DNA of 64,000 bases, taken from Megalonaias nervosa (taxonomy: Eukaryota; Mollusca; Bivalvia; Unionida; Unionidae). Of the stretch, positions 12,734-24,296 are shown piece by piece. A program made the position numbers and the translations under genes. The notes beneath the pieces were generated by a model. It saw only the letters and a program-made list of their open reading frames with translations, was not told where the DNA came from and searched no databases. The DNA lies in the NCBI GenBank assembly GCA_016617855.1, contig JAECUM010004317.1:15001-79000 (forward strand), read 5' to 3'. Every line of letters begins with the position of its first letter. Position 1 is the first letter of the stretch.

Positions 12734-13795
12734 GCTTAAAAAAAAAAAAAATACCTACCTACTCCAAATTTAAAACCAGTGCAGTAAGAAACACATTTTG
12801 TTTTGCATTATGATGTTACATTGTAGCAAACAGCAATCACTGCTGTGCATCAATACGATTTGTTGTACACAGCCTACAATACATTATTGATACATGTATT
12901 AAATTTGATGGTCTTTACATCTTAACAAGGTTGGACTATGGTTGGGTGGTGCCATCTAATATGTATTGAAATACTGGTTGCATTTCGAGTAAGCAGATTA
13001 CAGACAGACATAGATGTATCTGTTCATACTCATCCTTAGCAAGATATAAAAAGTACTTCCAAACAAACTTCCTAATAGGTGTCTGTGACTTTTTATTCAA
13101 CCTTTTCGACTATTTCAAGCTGCTCCATTTGATAAGGTGTAGGACACCTCTTGATCACCACTCCCTTTCTTCTGCACTGCATGAATCTTTTAAAACATCT
13201 TATTACGAATTTTGTGTCTTCTTTTAAATATTGGAAATTAATTCAGTGCTATCCTTAAAAAAAGAAGAAATAGTGCATTTTCCTTGTGCAAAGGAAGTTT
13301 CACCTAGAAGTCCAAGTGTGAGAGTAAAGAATACTAACAACCATATTCATCGCATTGTACTTACTGCTGTTGCAAAACAACTGCCGCGGCCAAAGACACT
13401 CATTTCAACCAGTGAAAAATAGAAATTGTGGATAACACACACCACCTTCCTATAATTTATCAAGGTTACTAGAACCTGAGCAGTTTGGAATCTGTTCCAT
13501 TGTCAATACCATGCTAACATCGTCTTTTATTCCAGTGGCATGTTCAGTCACTGATTATATATATCATCATAAAAGGAGACGTTACAAATGTGTTCCCCAA
13601 AAACAATTAAAGAACTTTACAGATCATATCATAGCCACTTTTGCATGAATTTCTCTGTTGCTTTTTGTGTCTAAATTGACTTAGTTTAATCAATCATTGT
13701 GTCATGCAGCGAATATACCACAGTTAGCTCCGATTGGTGGTTATTGTTTTATTCTGGGCTTATACAAACACTGGCCATCAATCTGAATTAGATGT
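12734..13795. other. Non-coding spacer, possible very old coding remnant
   Basis: A 63-codon frame at 13231-13422 is slightly richer in GC than its surroundings, and frames either side are partly open. Nothing recognisable as a domain was found. Confidence 0.35.
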
Positions 13796-14095
13796 GACAT
13801 ATTTCTCTGTATGACACACAGGAAGTATAGCCTTTTGAATTCAATGACATATTTCTCTGTATGACACACAGGAAATATAGCCTTTTGAATTCAATGATAT
13901 ATTTCTCTGCATGACACACAGGAAGTATAGCCTTTTGAATTCAATGACATATTTCTCTGCATGACACACAGGAACTATAGCCTTTTGAATTCAATGACAT
14001 ATTTCTCTGTATGACACACAGGAAGTATAGCCTTTTGAATTCAATGACATATTTCTCTGTATGAAACACAGGAAGTAAAGCCTTTTGAATTCAAT
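13796..14095. repeat. Minisatellite, 50 bp, exactly 6 copies
   Basis: The unit starts GACATATTTCTCTGTATGAC and ends CCTTTTGAATTCAAT. The array is 300 bp with no indels and few substitutions, which suggests a recent expansion. Confidence 0.95.
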
Positions 14096-15381
14096 GCAAA
14101 AGTGGACAACATGTGAAGCAACAGTGAATCTTGGTGTAATATGGTTATTAAATGATCAGAAAAGTAAATAAATCGTACATGGGGAGCAAATCTTGAACGT
14201 CGTCTTTATGCTGATATATGTTATCAGTGGCTGAGCATGTTGACAGGATAAAAATAATCAGCATGGAAGTGGTGGGATTGGGGACATTTTCACACAACGC
14301 AAGTTATCCATCTTGTGTTTCTTAATTTGTACAAGATGAGTAGCTGCTGTCCATAGATTTTCTTTCTGACAGAAATGAGAGCAAGTTCATTTGACTTGTC
14401 TCAACTAATTCTCAATTTAAAGAATAAAATGGCAAATGACTAATACTCATTAACAACTGCTGAAGAGTCAAGCAACTTGTCATAGGGTAAGTACTGTTTT
14501 GCATCGATTTTTCACCTCTTGTATCGATATCGAAAAGTACTGATCTATCACTATATGAATTTTAAACATTTCACCCCTAGTACAGACTACCCAGGGGAAA
14601 AAATGGCCTTATGGTGGGGAGATGACTGACTAAGGTTCATTCACACTACCTAGGGGGTCAAAATGGTTTATTGGCAGCAATATATTTTTTCTGAAAGAGT
14701 ATTACTTTTGAGGAGTCTGCTCCAAGTTAATTCTAGTTGTAAAATTTGAGGGAAACAGTTACTTCATTGTACTTTTAACTTAAAGGCAGTTTTGTACTTA
14801 GAATTTCACTTTAAATTTTCACAATTAAATGTTCAAAGCATAATTGTTATTCAACTTGTAGCCATGTCTCTCATTAGATCTAACCTGGAATTAATTGAAG
14901 ACTGGAATGTTTGCTCCAAAACGAATCATAGTTACATCTAAGTTAAAGCTTCAAAATTTGCAGGATTATTTTATGTGTGCTAGACATGACATTTTTATTA
15001 AATTATCCAACACTGAATCAGAAATACAGGAGTCTGAAGCTTGAGCAATTCTAAAACTCTGTCTTAACACTTTATGAATGCCTGATAGACCAATCAAATC
15101 TTGAGATAAAACATAATGTCATGATATCTTGAAATGAAACACAAGGTCATAACAGACCAATCAAATCTTGAGATAAAACACAAATCCAAAGAACTTTTGC
15201 CTCATCCACGAGATATTTAATTCAATGCAAGGCTTTACATAATAAACCAATACTGGCAATGTTTCTTTGGGTTTTTTTTAATCTGTGTAAAAATTATACT
15301 TTAGTTAACATGAAATAGCATATCATTCAAATACAACAGCTACATTAGCTCCTTGACAATGCAGTCATGAATGTGAGGAGC
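14096..15381. other. AT-rich non-coding stretch
   Basis: No recognised coding sequence or transposon. A short duplication (GACCAATCAAATCTTGAGAT at about 15089 and 15155) is the only structure seen. Confidence 0.45.
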
Positions 15382-16130
15382 TTTTCAATCCTGTGATATT
15401 TCTTCCTGGTTTGCATGCACTTCAACATTTTGTCTGTAAATAGTTTTCAATCCAATGATATTTCTTCCTCGTTTGCGTGCACTTCAACATATTGTCTTTA
15501 ATTAGTTTTCAATCCTGTGATATTTCTTCCTGGTTTGCATGCACTTCAGCATATTGTCTTTAATTAGTTTTCAATCCTGTGATATTTCTTCCTGGTTTGT
15601 GTGCACTTCAACATATTGTCTTTAATTAGTTTTCAATTCTGTGATATTTCTTCCTGGTTTGTGTGCACTTCAACATATTGTCTTTAATTAGTTTTCAATC
15701 CTGTGATATTCCCCCTGGTTTGCATGCACTTCAACATATTGTTTTCAATTAGTTTTCAATCCTGTGATATTTCCTCCTGGTTTGCATGCACTTCAACATA
15801 TTGTCTTTAATTAGTTTTCAATCCTGTGATATTCCTCCTGGTTTGCATGCACTTCAACATATTGTTTTCAATTAGTTTTCAATCCTGTGATATTTCTTCC
15901 TGGTTTGCATGCACTTCAACATATTGTCTTTAATTAGTTTTCAATCCTGTGATATTTCCTCCTGGCTTGCATGCACTTCAACATACTGTATGTAAATAGT
16001 TTTCAATCCTATGATATTTCTTCCTGGTTTGCATGCACTTCAACATATTGTCTTTAATTAGTTTTAAATTCTGTGATATTTCTTCCTGATTTTCATGTAC
16101 TTCAACATATTGTTTATAATTAGTTCTCAA
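15382..16130. repeat. Minisatellite, 62 bp, about 12 copies
   Basis: The unit contains TTTTCAATCCTGTGATATTT, CTTCCTGGTTTGCATGCACT and TCAACATATTGTCTTTAATT. Edge copies are the most diverged. Confidence 0.95.
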
Positions 16131-16726
16131 CAGCATACTGATTTATGAGACTAGCATAGATGTACATGTCTAAAGTACAAGCATCATGTACAACTGTACA
16201 TGTATAGGCTGAGTTGTATGTGTACATGTTATGTACAAGTATAGACATACATTACAAAATGGAAAAGTAATTAATAATAGCAACATATAGAGAGTAACAA
16301 ATAGAAACCATGCCATTTTCAGATAAAGATTCCAACTGGTTACCTATGGTGATGACAGTGGCTTATGTTGACAAACATGATATTGCATATTAGTCCAAAT
16401 GAATTCCATTAATTGGTTCTAAAATGAAGGGATCAAAACAGCATCTGAAAATGGATCAATTTCATTCTTTGGGCTTCATTTAATTTTGTTCAGCTCCAAC
16501 AAAAAGTGTAATTAAACAAAGATGTCCTTCCTGCTAGACCAAAACCTAAAGGGCAGCACAGGAAAAATTCCATTTTATAGAGTAAAATCTTGAAAATATC
16601 TTTGCCATGCTTCATCTTATCGATCAAAATTACTGAAACTGATTTCCATTTCTGCAAATCAGGAAGTAGTCATTTCATTGTGTGGAAATTAATTTTCATG
16701 ATTTTGATAAACACTACAGTCACATC
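16131..16726. other. Spacer between two arrays
   Basis: No gene or mobile element recognised. A patch with repeated TGTACATG words lies at 16160-16230. Confidence 0.45.
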
Positions 16727-17268
16727 CATACTTAAGTTCATGCATTGAACAAGGAGCTCCTATTATTTCCACTAAAGGATGATTGTTTCTTGGGTCTTTA
16801 AATTCATGGACCAAAAAAGGCAGTCCTATTATTTCCATGCTAAAATTCATAAGGGAGGTCCTATTATTTTCACGAAAGGATAATTGTTTGTTGTGTTTGT
16901 AAATTTATGGACTGGATAAGGAGGTCCTATCATTTTGACACTTAAATTCATGGACTAAATAAAGAAGTCCTATTATTTCTACTCAAGGATGATTGTTTAG
17001 TCTTTGAATTCATAGACTGAATAAGCATGTCCTATTATTACCATACTTAAATTCATGGACTGAGTAAGTCCTGTTATTTTCACAAAAGGACTTTTTTTTA
17101 TTTGTTGGGTCTTTAAAGTTACAGACTCAAAAAGAAGGTCCTATTATTTCCACACACTAAATGATAATTTACTGTAAGGTCTTTAAAATTCATGGACTGA
17201 ATACAGAGGTTGACTTATTTCCATACTTAAATTCATGGACTGATTAAGGAGGTCCTATTATTTCCATA
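16727..17268. repeat. Minisatellite (about 44-bp core), left part of a split array
   Basis: The unit is built from TTAAATTCATGGACTGAATA, AGGAGGTCCTATTATTTCCA and an optional CTAAAGGATGATTGTTT block. The same units resume at 22292-23190. The array is interrupted in mid-unit at 17268 by the TIR element, and the joined flanks would reconstitute a normal unit. Confidence 0.9.
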
Positions 17269-17580
17269 CCCGGCTGTACATTTCTTAAGTTATACTTGGA
17301 ATTTTGACCTAAAACCTTGGACGTCCGAGGTTTTTCCATGGTTTTCCTAGGAAAACCTAGGAAACCTCAGACAATACTGATATTTTGTCCAAGGTTTTAT
17401 AAGCAAACCTCGGACATTATCTTGTACATTAAAAAAACTAGGCAATACCTTGGACAAAGCCTTGGACATGAGAACTTAGATTATTTTTGGATCAGAAAAA
17501 CCTCAGAAATAAGAACTTAAGTCATTTTTTAGTTTGGACATAGCTTGGAAATGTAGACTTAGAAAATTTTTAGCTAGGAA
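17269..17580. repeat. Left TIR and subterminal palindrome cluster of the 5-kb element
   Basis: It contains the near-perfect palindrome ACCTTGGACGTCCGAGGT, two adjacent CCTAGGAAAACC-type motifs at 17346-17370, and further GTCCAAGG/CCTCGGAC words to about 17475. Dense subterminal motifs are typical transposase-binding regions in DNA transposons. Confidence 0.75.
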
Positions 17581-19249
17581 ATGGACTTGGTCTGTTTAAA
17601 TTGTGCACTTAGAGATTTCTATATATTTATTCAGAAAGTATTTTTACAGTTTATTAAAATGAATAATGTTTGTCATTACCACAACAACTAACAAATCTAG
17701 GATTTGAATTAAAAAACTGACTTAATGTTGATTGACTGATATGGATTTTATAGTGTACCATTTCAGTTCAGGCAACATGGTGCCAAACAGGATCACATAT
17801 TTTGGTTTCACATCTTATTTACATGTAGATAAAAATATGAGATAAAGAATCAAAACCTATATACATGCTGGAATCCCCCAGTTAGAAAAATTCTTAGCAT
17901 TCATACACTTTTAATCACTTCATACAATCATGTTAGTGTAACACAGTGGTCCCAATTCTAATGCCCTGTAACCACACAGGACAACTGTAAAAGTATATTT
18001 TCTAGCAAATGAATCCAAAGTAAAGTCTTCAATGCTTAAAGGGTCACATGACATTTTTCTTAAAATTTGTGTTTGTGTGTTAGTTAAAGGAATAATAATT
18101 TAAAGTACCAGTGTTTAGGAGGATAATAAACTATTACATTATTAGTGTCAAAATGTTTTCTGAAAAATTGCATGGCACTGTTTATTTGTCACATCAGTTA
18201 CAAGAATAATAATTATAAATATACAACTGAGTCTGAAAATAATTGCATGAATGATTGGCATGACACTATTTTTAATTATCATTTTTCATATGGCAATTGA
18301 TAATAAGCACAGTTACAATGAAGCTTAATAATTTTCAACACGATTTGGGGAAAATGCACCAAACACTTGATTCGGTTTTCTGACAACAAAAGCACATAAT
18401 AATCCATTTGGGGATTTAAAAATATTCAAAAGAAAGTTCGCTTTTGTTATTTAAATAAAATGAAAAATGACCTCCAAAGTTATTGATGACATAAATTTGA
18501 ACAATGTTTTCACTTTGAGTTTAAACCAGTGTAAGATTTTTTATTTGCAATTACTTCATATACAATTCAAGTATTCACGAAATATAGACAAACAAGGCAC
18601 TGTAAAAGACATTTTCCAAGTAAAAGGCAACATTTGTAATCCTTATTAATCTTTGCAAAGCCACCTCTATCCTTTCAGTGATCAAGTAAACATGTATGTC
18701 AATAGTTCAATTGTTCATCAATAGCTAAATTGTGAGTGGTAAAGGATCAAGTAAAAAATGCAAGCTTGTGTTAGTGTGCTTGTAGTTGATAAAGATTTTA
18801 ATTTGTAGTTGATAAAGATTTTAATTTATACACCTAAATTCTAACAACTGAAATGAACGCTTCCCTCTACATTTTCTTTAGACACAAATAGTTTTCCAAC
18901 TGCAAATACATGGCAAGTTTATCTGTGGAAGATGTATCTCTGAACTTCAATAGCTACTTCTCCAATGGATTTCTTTTCTTCAAATGCAGTTGTAAATGAA
19001 TTCTGCTTCTTGACCTTGCTTGTCTTAAAAAGACTGATTATGTCTGTGCTTTGTTAGAGCCTCCTTTGTTTATATGTTTATGAGACCACCCCCACCCCAC
19101 CCCACATGTAATTCCTATTGCATTGGTGTATATAATGTACTAAGCACTTCAAGTTCTGTTGGGAATTTTTATTTTTATTTTTAATATTTTTATTTTTTAT
19201 TTTTAACCCAATGAAAAAGTGCTAGGGTCAGCAGCTTAAATGGGGATGG

Positions 19250-19447
19250 TTGGCCGACCAGGAACTTTTTGGTGTGCCTGATATGGCAATTCCAGTCTGT
19301 GACGATCGGAATCTGGAAGATAATTTTATCTTATGGAAAAAAAAATTAGAGATAACTGAAGGACCCCACGGAATACTCATAGCAGGTGCTTATCTACCTA
19401 CTGCTTTTAAATTTAAAAAAATATTGAGAAGTAGTGGAAAGTTCTAG
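19250..19447 (+). other. Unrecognised 65-codon frame inside the 5-kb element
   Basis: The frame begins MADQELFGVPDMAIPVCDD and is GC-richer than its surroundings, with mixed, protein-like composition, unlike the AT-driven frames nearby. It could be a remnant or an exon of a gene carried by the element. No family was recognised and no clear splice pair was found, so function is unknown. Confidence 0.3.
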
Positions 19448-19700
19448 GAAATATTTCTTTCACCGTCTTCCACTGGTTGCAGAGCATGGGATTATCCAAT
19501 CATAGCAGCCGATTCAATCTTGTACGTGCCATAATAATAAATTCGAAAGTGGTCTGTTAAAAGAAAAACTTGCATTATAAAGGAGTGGATTCATCAATCT
19601 CCATGAACTTGTTTGCGTTATTCAAGTTTGTTTCTTTTGTATTATATTACATTAAATTTGAAAAAGATAAGAACATTTATTGGCTCTCTTCTCATAGCAT

Positions 19701-19806
19701 AGGCACTTGATTCCGGGGGTAAACTATTGTGTACACTCACCAATTAACACATGTTAAGTGTTAATTGGTGAGTGTACAAATTAATTTACCCCGGAATCAA
19801 GTGCCT
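19701..19806. repeat. Long foldback: about 50-nt arms around a 7-nt loop
   Basis: Arm 1 (19701-19750) starts AGGCACTTGATTCCGGGG and ends CACTCACCAATTAACAC. Arm 2 (19758-19806) is its reverse complement apart from a few mismatches and one indel, with ATGTTAA between. It could be a MITE, a cruciform, or a hairpin RNA precursor if transcribed. Confidence 0.9.
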
Positions 19807-21069
19807 GTGAAACATGTACAGTGTCCAGTAAACCTTACTGTTGTTTTCATCTTTATCTTATCGACAGCTTGTGTGTGTTGTCGAAGAGGGATTTTTAAAA
19901 ATAACTGTCATTAAATAATGGTATGGAAATTGGACTGAGCGTTCCTGCTTCTATGCATTGTTTAACCCTGTAAAGATATATGATAAATAATGATCATAAT
20001 AATAACAATAACTCTTATTATTGTTCTCATTTTTCTAATTTTATCTTTGTACAATTCAGTTGTAAATCTTGGAAGTGAATTTTAATGATAAAAATTATTT
20101 AACTATACCCGATTTGAATACTGTACAGCAAAATAAGCCATTAACATTAGCTGAATTTAGAAGAAAGGAATTAATAATGGTTTTAATTATGTATTATTAT
20201 TATTATCATTATTATTAAACATGAAAATGAAGTCATATTTTAAAATTGTTGAAAGAACAATAAAATCTGAAAAATATTTAATGACTCAAAAATGAATCTT
20301 AAAATAACTGTGTGTACATATTATTATAGCGCATGAAATCAGAAGAATATGTTTATGAATAGTGTTAAAGACATGTAAGAATAGGTTGTTAAGCAGCAAG
20401 AAAATCTACAATGCAATCAATCAGAATAATTACTGCTTCAGTATAATGATGAAAAAAGCTAAATTACTTTATCCATTTTCTTTAAGTACAGTATTTTATA
20501 ATTTAAATAATTGTACTGGCCTGCCATATTATCATGTTTGTCTGAAATTGCAACTGCATTCTACTTTCAGATACGAGGTAGTGATTTGTGACATCACATG
20601 ATGGCCACTGTTAAACAACTTTATAGACCTTGCAAACGCTTGCATATGCCCTTCATTTCGGGTGTAAATTTGTGTACCATATTGAAATGATTAATGCTTA
20701 TGCGTGTCATATGTTGATGATATTAAACAGTACTTAAATTGGATTTCTTTTGTTTGTCTAATTGAAAAGGAATTGAAAAGGAAAATATGGTGTCTATGAT
20801 ACCAATCTCATGCTTTATATGACCTGCATATTTTGTTGCATACAAATTTGCAAAAATGCAAGCATCAGTATCTCTTAACTAATGTCAGGTTACATAATTA
20901 AAATGATTATTATTTTTATTTTTAAAGGCCAACATGCCTAACCACAATTTTTTTCAGCAATAAACATGGGTGTATGTATTTTTTCCCAAGTAATCAATTC
21001 CCATCACTAGTAAATGGCATGGAATGTATTGCATATTATTTGAAAAGTTTGCATTTTTGTTTAAATTTA

Positions 21070-21203
21070 GGGTTGAAACAAGGAAAGATGCACATCTACA
21101 ATCACTAAAACAACCAAAAATGGCTAAGACAACAGCAACAAAATAGGCCACCAAGATAGCAACACCAAAACAGACTAAGACAGTAAAACCAAAAACTTCC
21201 AAG
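21070..21203 (+). pseudogene. Possible Lys-rich exon remnant, 5-kb element
   Basis: A frame rich in Lys, Thr, Pro and Gln ends in KTVKPKTSK directly before AAGGTAAGAT, a plausible splice donor. It contains one in-frame TAG (about 21148), so it is either decayed or not coding. The phase at the donor matches the acceptor at 21661, and splicing would continue the frame. The composition resembles basic tails in general. No function can be assigned. Confidence 0.3.
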
Positions 21204-21661
21204 GTAAGATAAAGATGCAGCAATTTCAAATTTTCTAAAAACTTTTATAAGCAACAAACATTGTATCATATCTTTATGGGTTGAATACAGTACAATGAAA
21301 TAAAATAAGATAGTAATTCTGAATAATTTTAATAATATCTTTAAAGGGGTGCATCAGGATCTTATAATTTTACTGACAGAATACATTAGCTTGAACTCAT
21401 AAGCCACTGAGCCAGGAACAGAATATAATCTTGACTGTATTTGTCATCAACAATTTAGAATGACGGTCTCAAATTCAAAGAAGAGTCCATTGTAGAAATA
21501 TAGCTTTTTAAGGGTTAATACCTTGTTTTCAGAACTAAAGGATTCCAAACATGATTTGTAGATTTAAGGCTGCTAATAACAGTTATGTTAAATGTGTACT
21601 ATTTGTTTTATTAATTCATCAAATTTTATATTTTCAGCCAAAAAATACTTTTTCTTTTGCA

Positions 21662-21721
21662 GGATTATCCAAAAGAAATGGCAGAGTATCAAAGAGGTGA
21701 TGATAAACAAGAAAATCAATG
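21662..21721 (+). CDS. Candidate terminal coding exon inside the 5-kb element
   Basis: A strong acceptor (CTTTTTCTTTTGCAG, a long pyrimidine tract then AG) precedes a short frame reading DYPKEMAEYQRGDDKQENQ and then a TGA at about 21721. An AATAAA signal follows at about 21869. In phase with the Lys-rich patch upstream this would form the 3' end of a spliced gene on the plus strand of the element. An alternative frame from 21662 reads to 21795. No family was recognised, and the call rests on splice and poly(A) signals only. Confidence 0.35.
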
Positions 21722-21867
21722 AAATGCCAAAACCATCAAGAAACCAGGATATAAATGGATGGATTTTCAAACTTAAATGGACAATTTGGCAATAGAGGAA
21801 CCTTATGGGCATTCTTGATATTTGGACCTTTTTAAAATTTTATTTGTACATGTGGAACAAATTAAAA

Positions 21868-21874
21868 ATAAAAT
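21868..21874 (+). terminator. Candidate poly(A) signal
   Basis: AATAAA within TTAAAAATAAAATGTATTC, about 150 bp after the candidate stop codon and inside the 5-kb element. Confidence 0.4.
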
Positions 21875-21929
21875 GTATTCTTATATTCTGTAATATTTGC
21901 TTCAATTCTTGCTCTGATATTTTATGCCA

Positions 21930-22291
21930 GGGAGGTGTCTGAAGAATCCTCAGACGATATGTCATAGGAATCCTCGTACAATATGTCCGAAGAATCCTTG
22001 GACGATGTGTCCTAGGAAACCTCGTACGATGTGTCCAAAGAATTCTCAGAATGCTTGTAAATCATGGACATGTCTGAGGATTCCTAGGAAACCTCAGAGT
22101 ATTGGTTACAAAAAAACCTTGGAAGTCCAAGGTCAACCTCGGGCATTGAGAATAAAGACTTTGGATGTTGGTATTATAAAATTTTGTCCTTGGACTATTA
22201 TCTCGGAAAGTCAGCAACCAATGCTCCATGGTTTTTCCGAGAAAAATTTGTCCAAGGTTTCCTAGGAAACCTCGGAACATATACAGCTGGG
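21930..22291. repeat. Right subterminal palindrome cluster and TIR of the 5-kb element
   Basis: CCTAGGAAACCTC occurs at 22011, 22083 and 22261, and ACCTTGGAAGTCCAAGGT (near-palindrome) at about 22117. Many TGTCC/GGAC words lie between. The cluster mirrors the left cluster at 17269-17580. Confidence 0.75.
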
Positions 22292-23190
22292 TACTTATAT
22301 TTATGGACTGAATAAGCAGGTTCTATTATTTCCATACTTAAATTCATGGACTGAATAAGGGGGTCCAATTATTTTTATACTTAAATTCATGGACTGAAAA
22401 AGGAGGTCATATTATTTCCACTAAAGGACAATTGTTTGCTTAGTCTTTAAGCTTATGGACTGAATAAGGAGTTTCTATTATTTACACTAAAAGATAATTG
22501 ATTGTTACGTCTTTAAATTCATGGACTGAATAAGGAGGTCCTATTATTTCCATACTTACATTTATGGACTGAATAATGAGGTTCTATTATTTCCATACTT
22601 AAGTTCATGGACTAAATAAGGAGGTCATATTATTTCCATACTTACATTTATGGTCTGAATAATGGGGTTCTATTATTTCCATACTTAAGTTCATGGACTG
22701 AATAAGGAGATCCTATTATTTCCATACTTACATTTATGGACTGAATAATGAGGTTCTATTATTTCCATACTTAAGTTCATGGACTGAATAAGGAGGTCAT
22801 AATATTTCCACTAAAGGATGATTGTTGGGCCTTTAAATTCATCCACTAAATAAGCAGACCCTATTATTCCCATGCTTAAATTCATGGAATGATAAGAAAG
22901 TCCTGTTATTTCCACTAAAGGATGATTGTTTCTTGGGTCTTTACATTCATGGACTGAATGAGGAGGTCCGATTATTTCCAAACTTAAATTCATGGACTGA
23001 GTAAGGAGGTCATATAATTTGCACTAAAGGATAATTGACTGTTGTATCTTTAAATTGATCCACTGAATATCCAGGTCCTATTACTTCCACTAAAGGATGA
23101 TTGTTCTTTGGGTCTTTAAATTCATGGACTGAATAAGGAAGTCCTATTATTTCCTCAAATGGATAATTGATTGTTGGTCTTTAAATTTGC
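22292..23190. repeat. Minisatellite (44-bp core), right part of the split array
   Basis: Same unit as 16727-17268, about 18-20 irregular copies. Some carry the CACTAAAGGATGATTGTT extension. Confidence 0.9.
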
Positions 23191-23342
23191 AATTTGCAGC
23201 AGCTAAGAAATCCATGAAAATTGGTACACAAAAAATTGATTTCTCAGTATTTTTATGTTTTATAAACTTGCCAGTATTGAATGTTTAAAGCTGTTTAAAG
23301 TCATGCAGCATGCACATTCTTGTTTTAAAAAAAGCTACCTAC

Positions 23343-23436
23343 CTTCCAAACTGCCACTAAATTCTACAACTTTTGGGTGAGGGTCGAGCACACCAAATAT
23401 TTCTTTAAGAATGGTCCAGTGTGAAGCCAAATCATT
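23343..23436 (-). CDS. Candidate internal exon (unassigned), minus strand
   Basis: Minus-strand sequence ending GGAAG|GTAGGT (donor) reads NDLASHWTILKEIFGVLDP, then HPKVVEFSGSLEG, with balanced composition unlike nearby AT-driven frames. The acceptor could be CCCAG at 23437. The frame also stays open further upstream, so a start nearer 23454 is possible, and the pyrimidine tract is weak. With the CCCAG acceptor the exon starts in phase 0, which fits the phase-0 end of the PDZ exon at 25589, the next exon upstream on this strand. I do not recognise the peptide as a PDZ2 start, so membership of that gene is speculative. It could also be a chance frame. Confidence 0.35.
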
Positions 23437-23934
23437 CTGGGTGAGTCTTGCTTGCTTTTGCAGTTGAGACAATAAATTAGCTTAATTTCATGATGCATAC
23501 ACATTTACCAAAAGCACTGACCTGCCATTGCATAACACTGTGAAAAATCAGGGTATATATTATTCACAAAAAGTCATAATAGGTGAGCACTGGCTGTGAT
23601 ACATGATTATGGACCAGTGTCTCAGGGTCTTGTGTATATTTTGGCATGCCTAGAGTACATGTAATGACCTGGTTAACAATATGCTGATTCGACATCAAAA
23701 TCATCTAATTCTGAACACTAGCTGCAGAAAGATTACCAGCATCATTTTGTGAATAACCAATACATTGCAAGAATACTGGGTTTCATACTACTTGTTATCT
23801 TTACAAAAAAAGAGTGAGATTGTCAAAAACTTAAAAATTGAACTAGTTATTAATTGAATTGGGGCAGTATCATGATATCTCCAAATTGTTGTCACCATAC
23901 TGACCTGTTTAATACCATTTTTCAGCACATGATA

Positions 23935-24150
23935 GGATATGTGTAGCGGCCTGTATATTTTGGTCAATAGTGGCACATTTAAGAACACTTGAAAACCCCA
24001 GGAAGAATCATTGACCAATGAGAAGCTACTGACAAACTTTCTCACATACCCATGTAAAAAGCAGAGCCAAGACTTGAACCCATGCTGACAGATGTGAGAT
24101 GCAAGTGATCTGTAAAGGCAAGCACCTTTGATCACTCAACCATCAGGGGA
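23935..24150 (-). mobile_element. SINE family 2 copy, minus strand, diverged
   Basis: Read on the minus strand it shows the tRNA-like head (GATGGTTGAGTGATCAAAGG), the B-box-like GGGTTCAAGTCT, the conserved GGGTATGTGAGAAAG body, and CAGTAGCTTCTCA, matching copies at 38425, 52428 and 62783. The CAA tail is lost. Confidence 0.8.
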
Positions 24151-24296
24151 TCTTAACAACAATGATGCTACCAAAAAATCAAATATACCATTTTCTGAAT
24201 GTATCCACTGAGAATTAGTGCTATATGTTTCTTCACACAATTTGACTTAGGATAAAAAATGATAGAAGTTGCAAAACACTTAAGTCAGGGTTTTAA

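Larger units (their letters stand above)
17269..22291. mobile_element. 5,023-bp TIR element inserted in the 44-bp array, superfamily unknown
   Basis: The ends are inverted repeats: the left begins CCCGGCTGTA and the right end read backwards begins CCCAGCTGTA (9 of 10 identical), with weaker similarity inward. TA flanks both ends (17267-17268 and 22292-22293), consistent with a 2-bp target duplication. The terminal 300-370 bp on each side are packed with short inverted motifs of the types CCTTGGAC/GTCCGAGG and CCTAGGAAACCTC. The interior is AT-rich and holds a candidate plus-strand 3' exon (21662-21721) with a poly(A) signal, a Lys-rich upstream patch, an unrecognised 65-codon frame at 19250, and a nested foldback at 19701-19806. 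No DDE transposase domain was recognised. TA duplications occur in Tc1/mariner and some other groups, but these termini do not let me assign one. Confidence 0.8.

Noticed and set aside
12900..13430. LINE C-terminal remnant
   Set aside because: Some frames look loosely similar to LINE tails, but no conserved block could be identified with confidence.
21588..21812. Hydrophobic 74-codon minus-strand ORF containing LDGFGI as a PDZ2 piece
   Set aside because: It lacks the rest of the PDZ carboxylate-binding loop and overlaps the antisense of a better supported candidate exon.
22062..22280. 72-codon minus-strand ORF as a gene
   Set aside because: It is a translation of the palindromic subterminal repeats of the 5-kb element.
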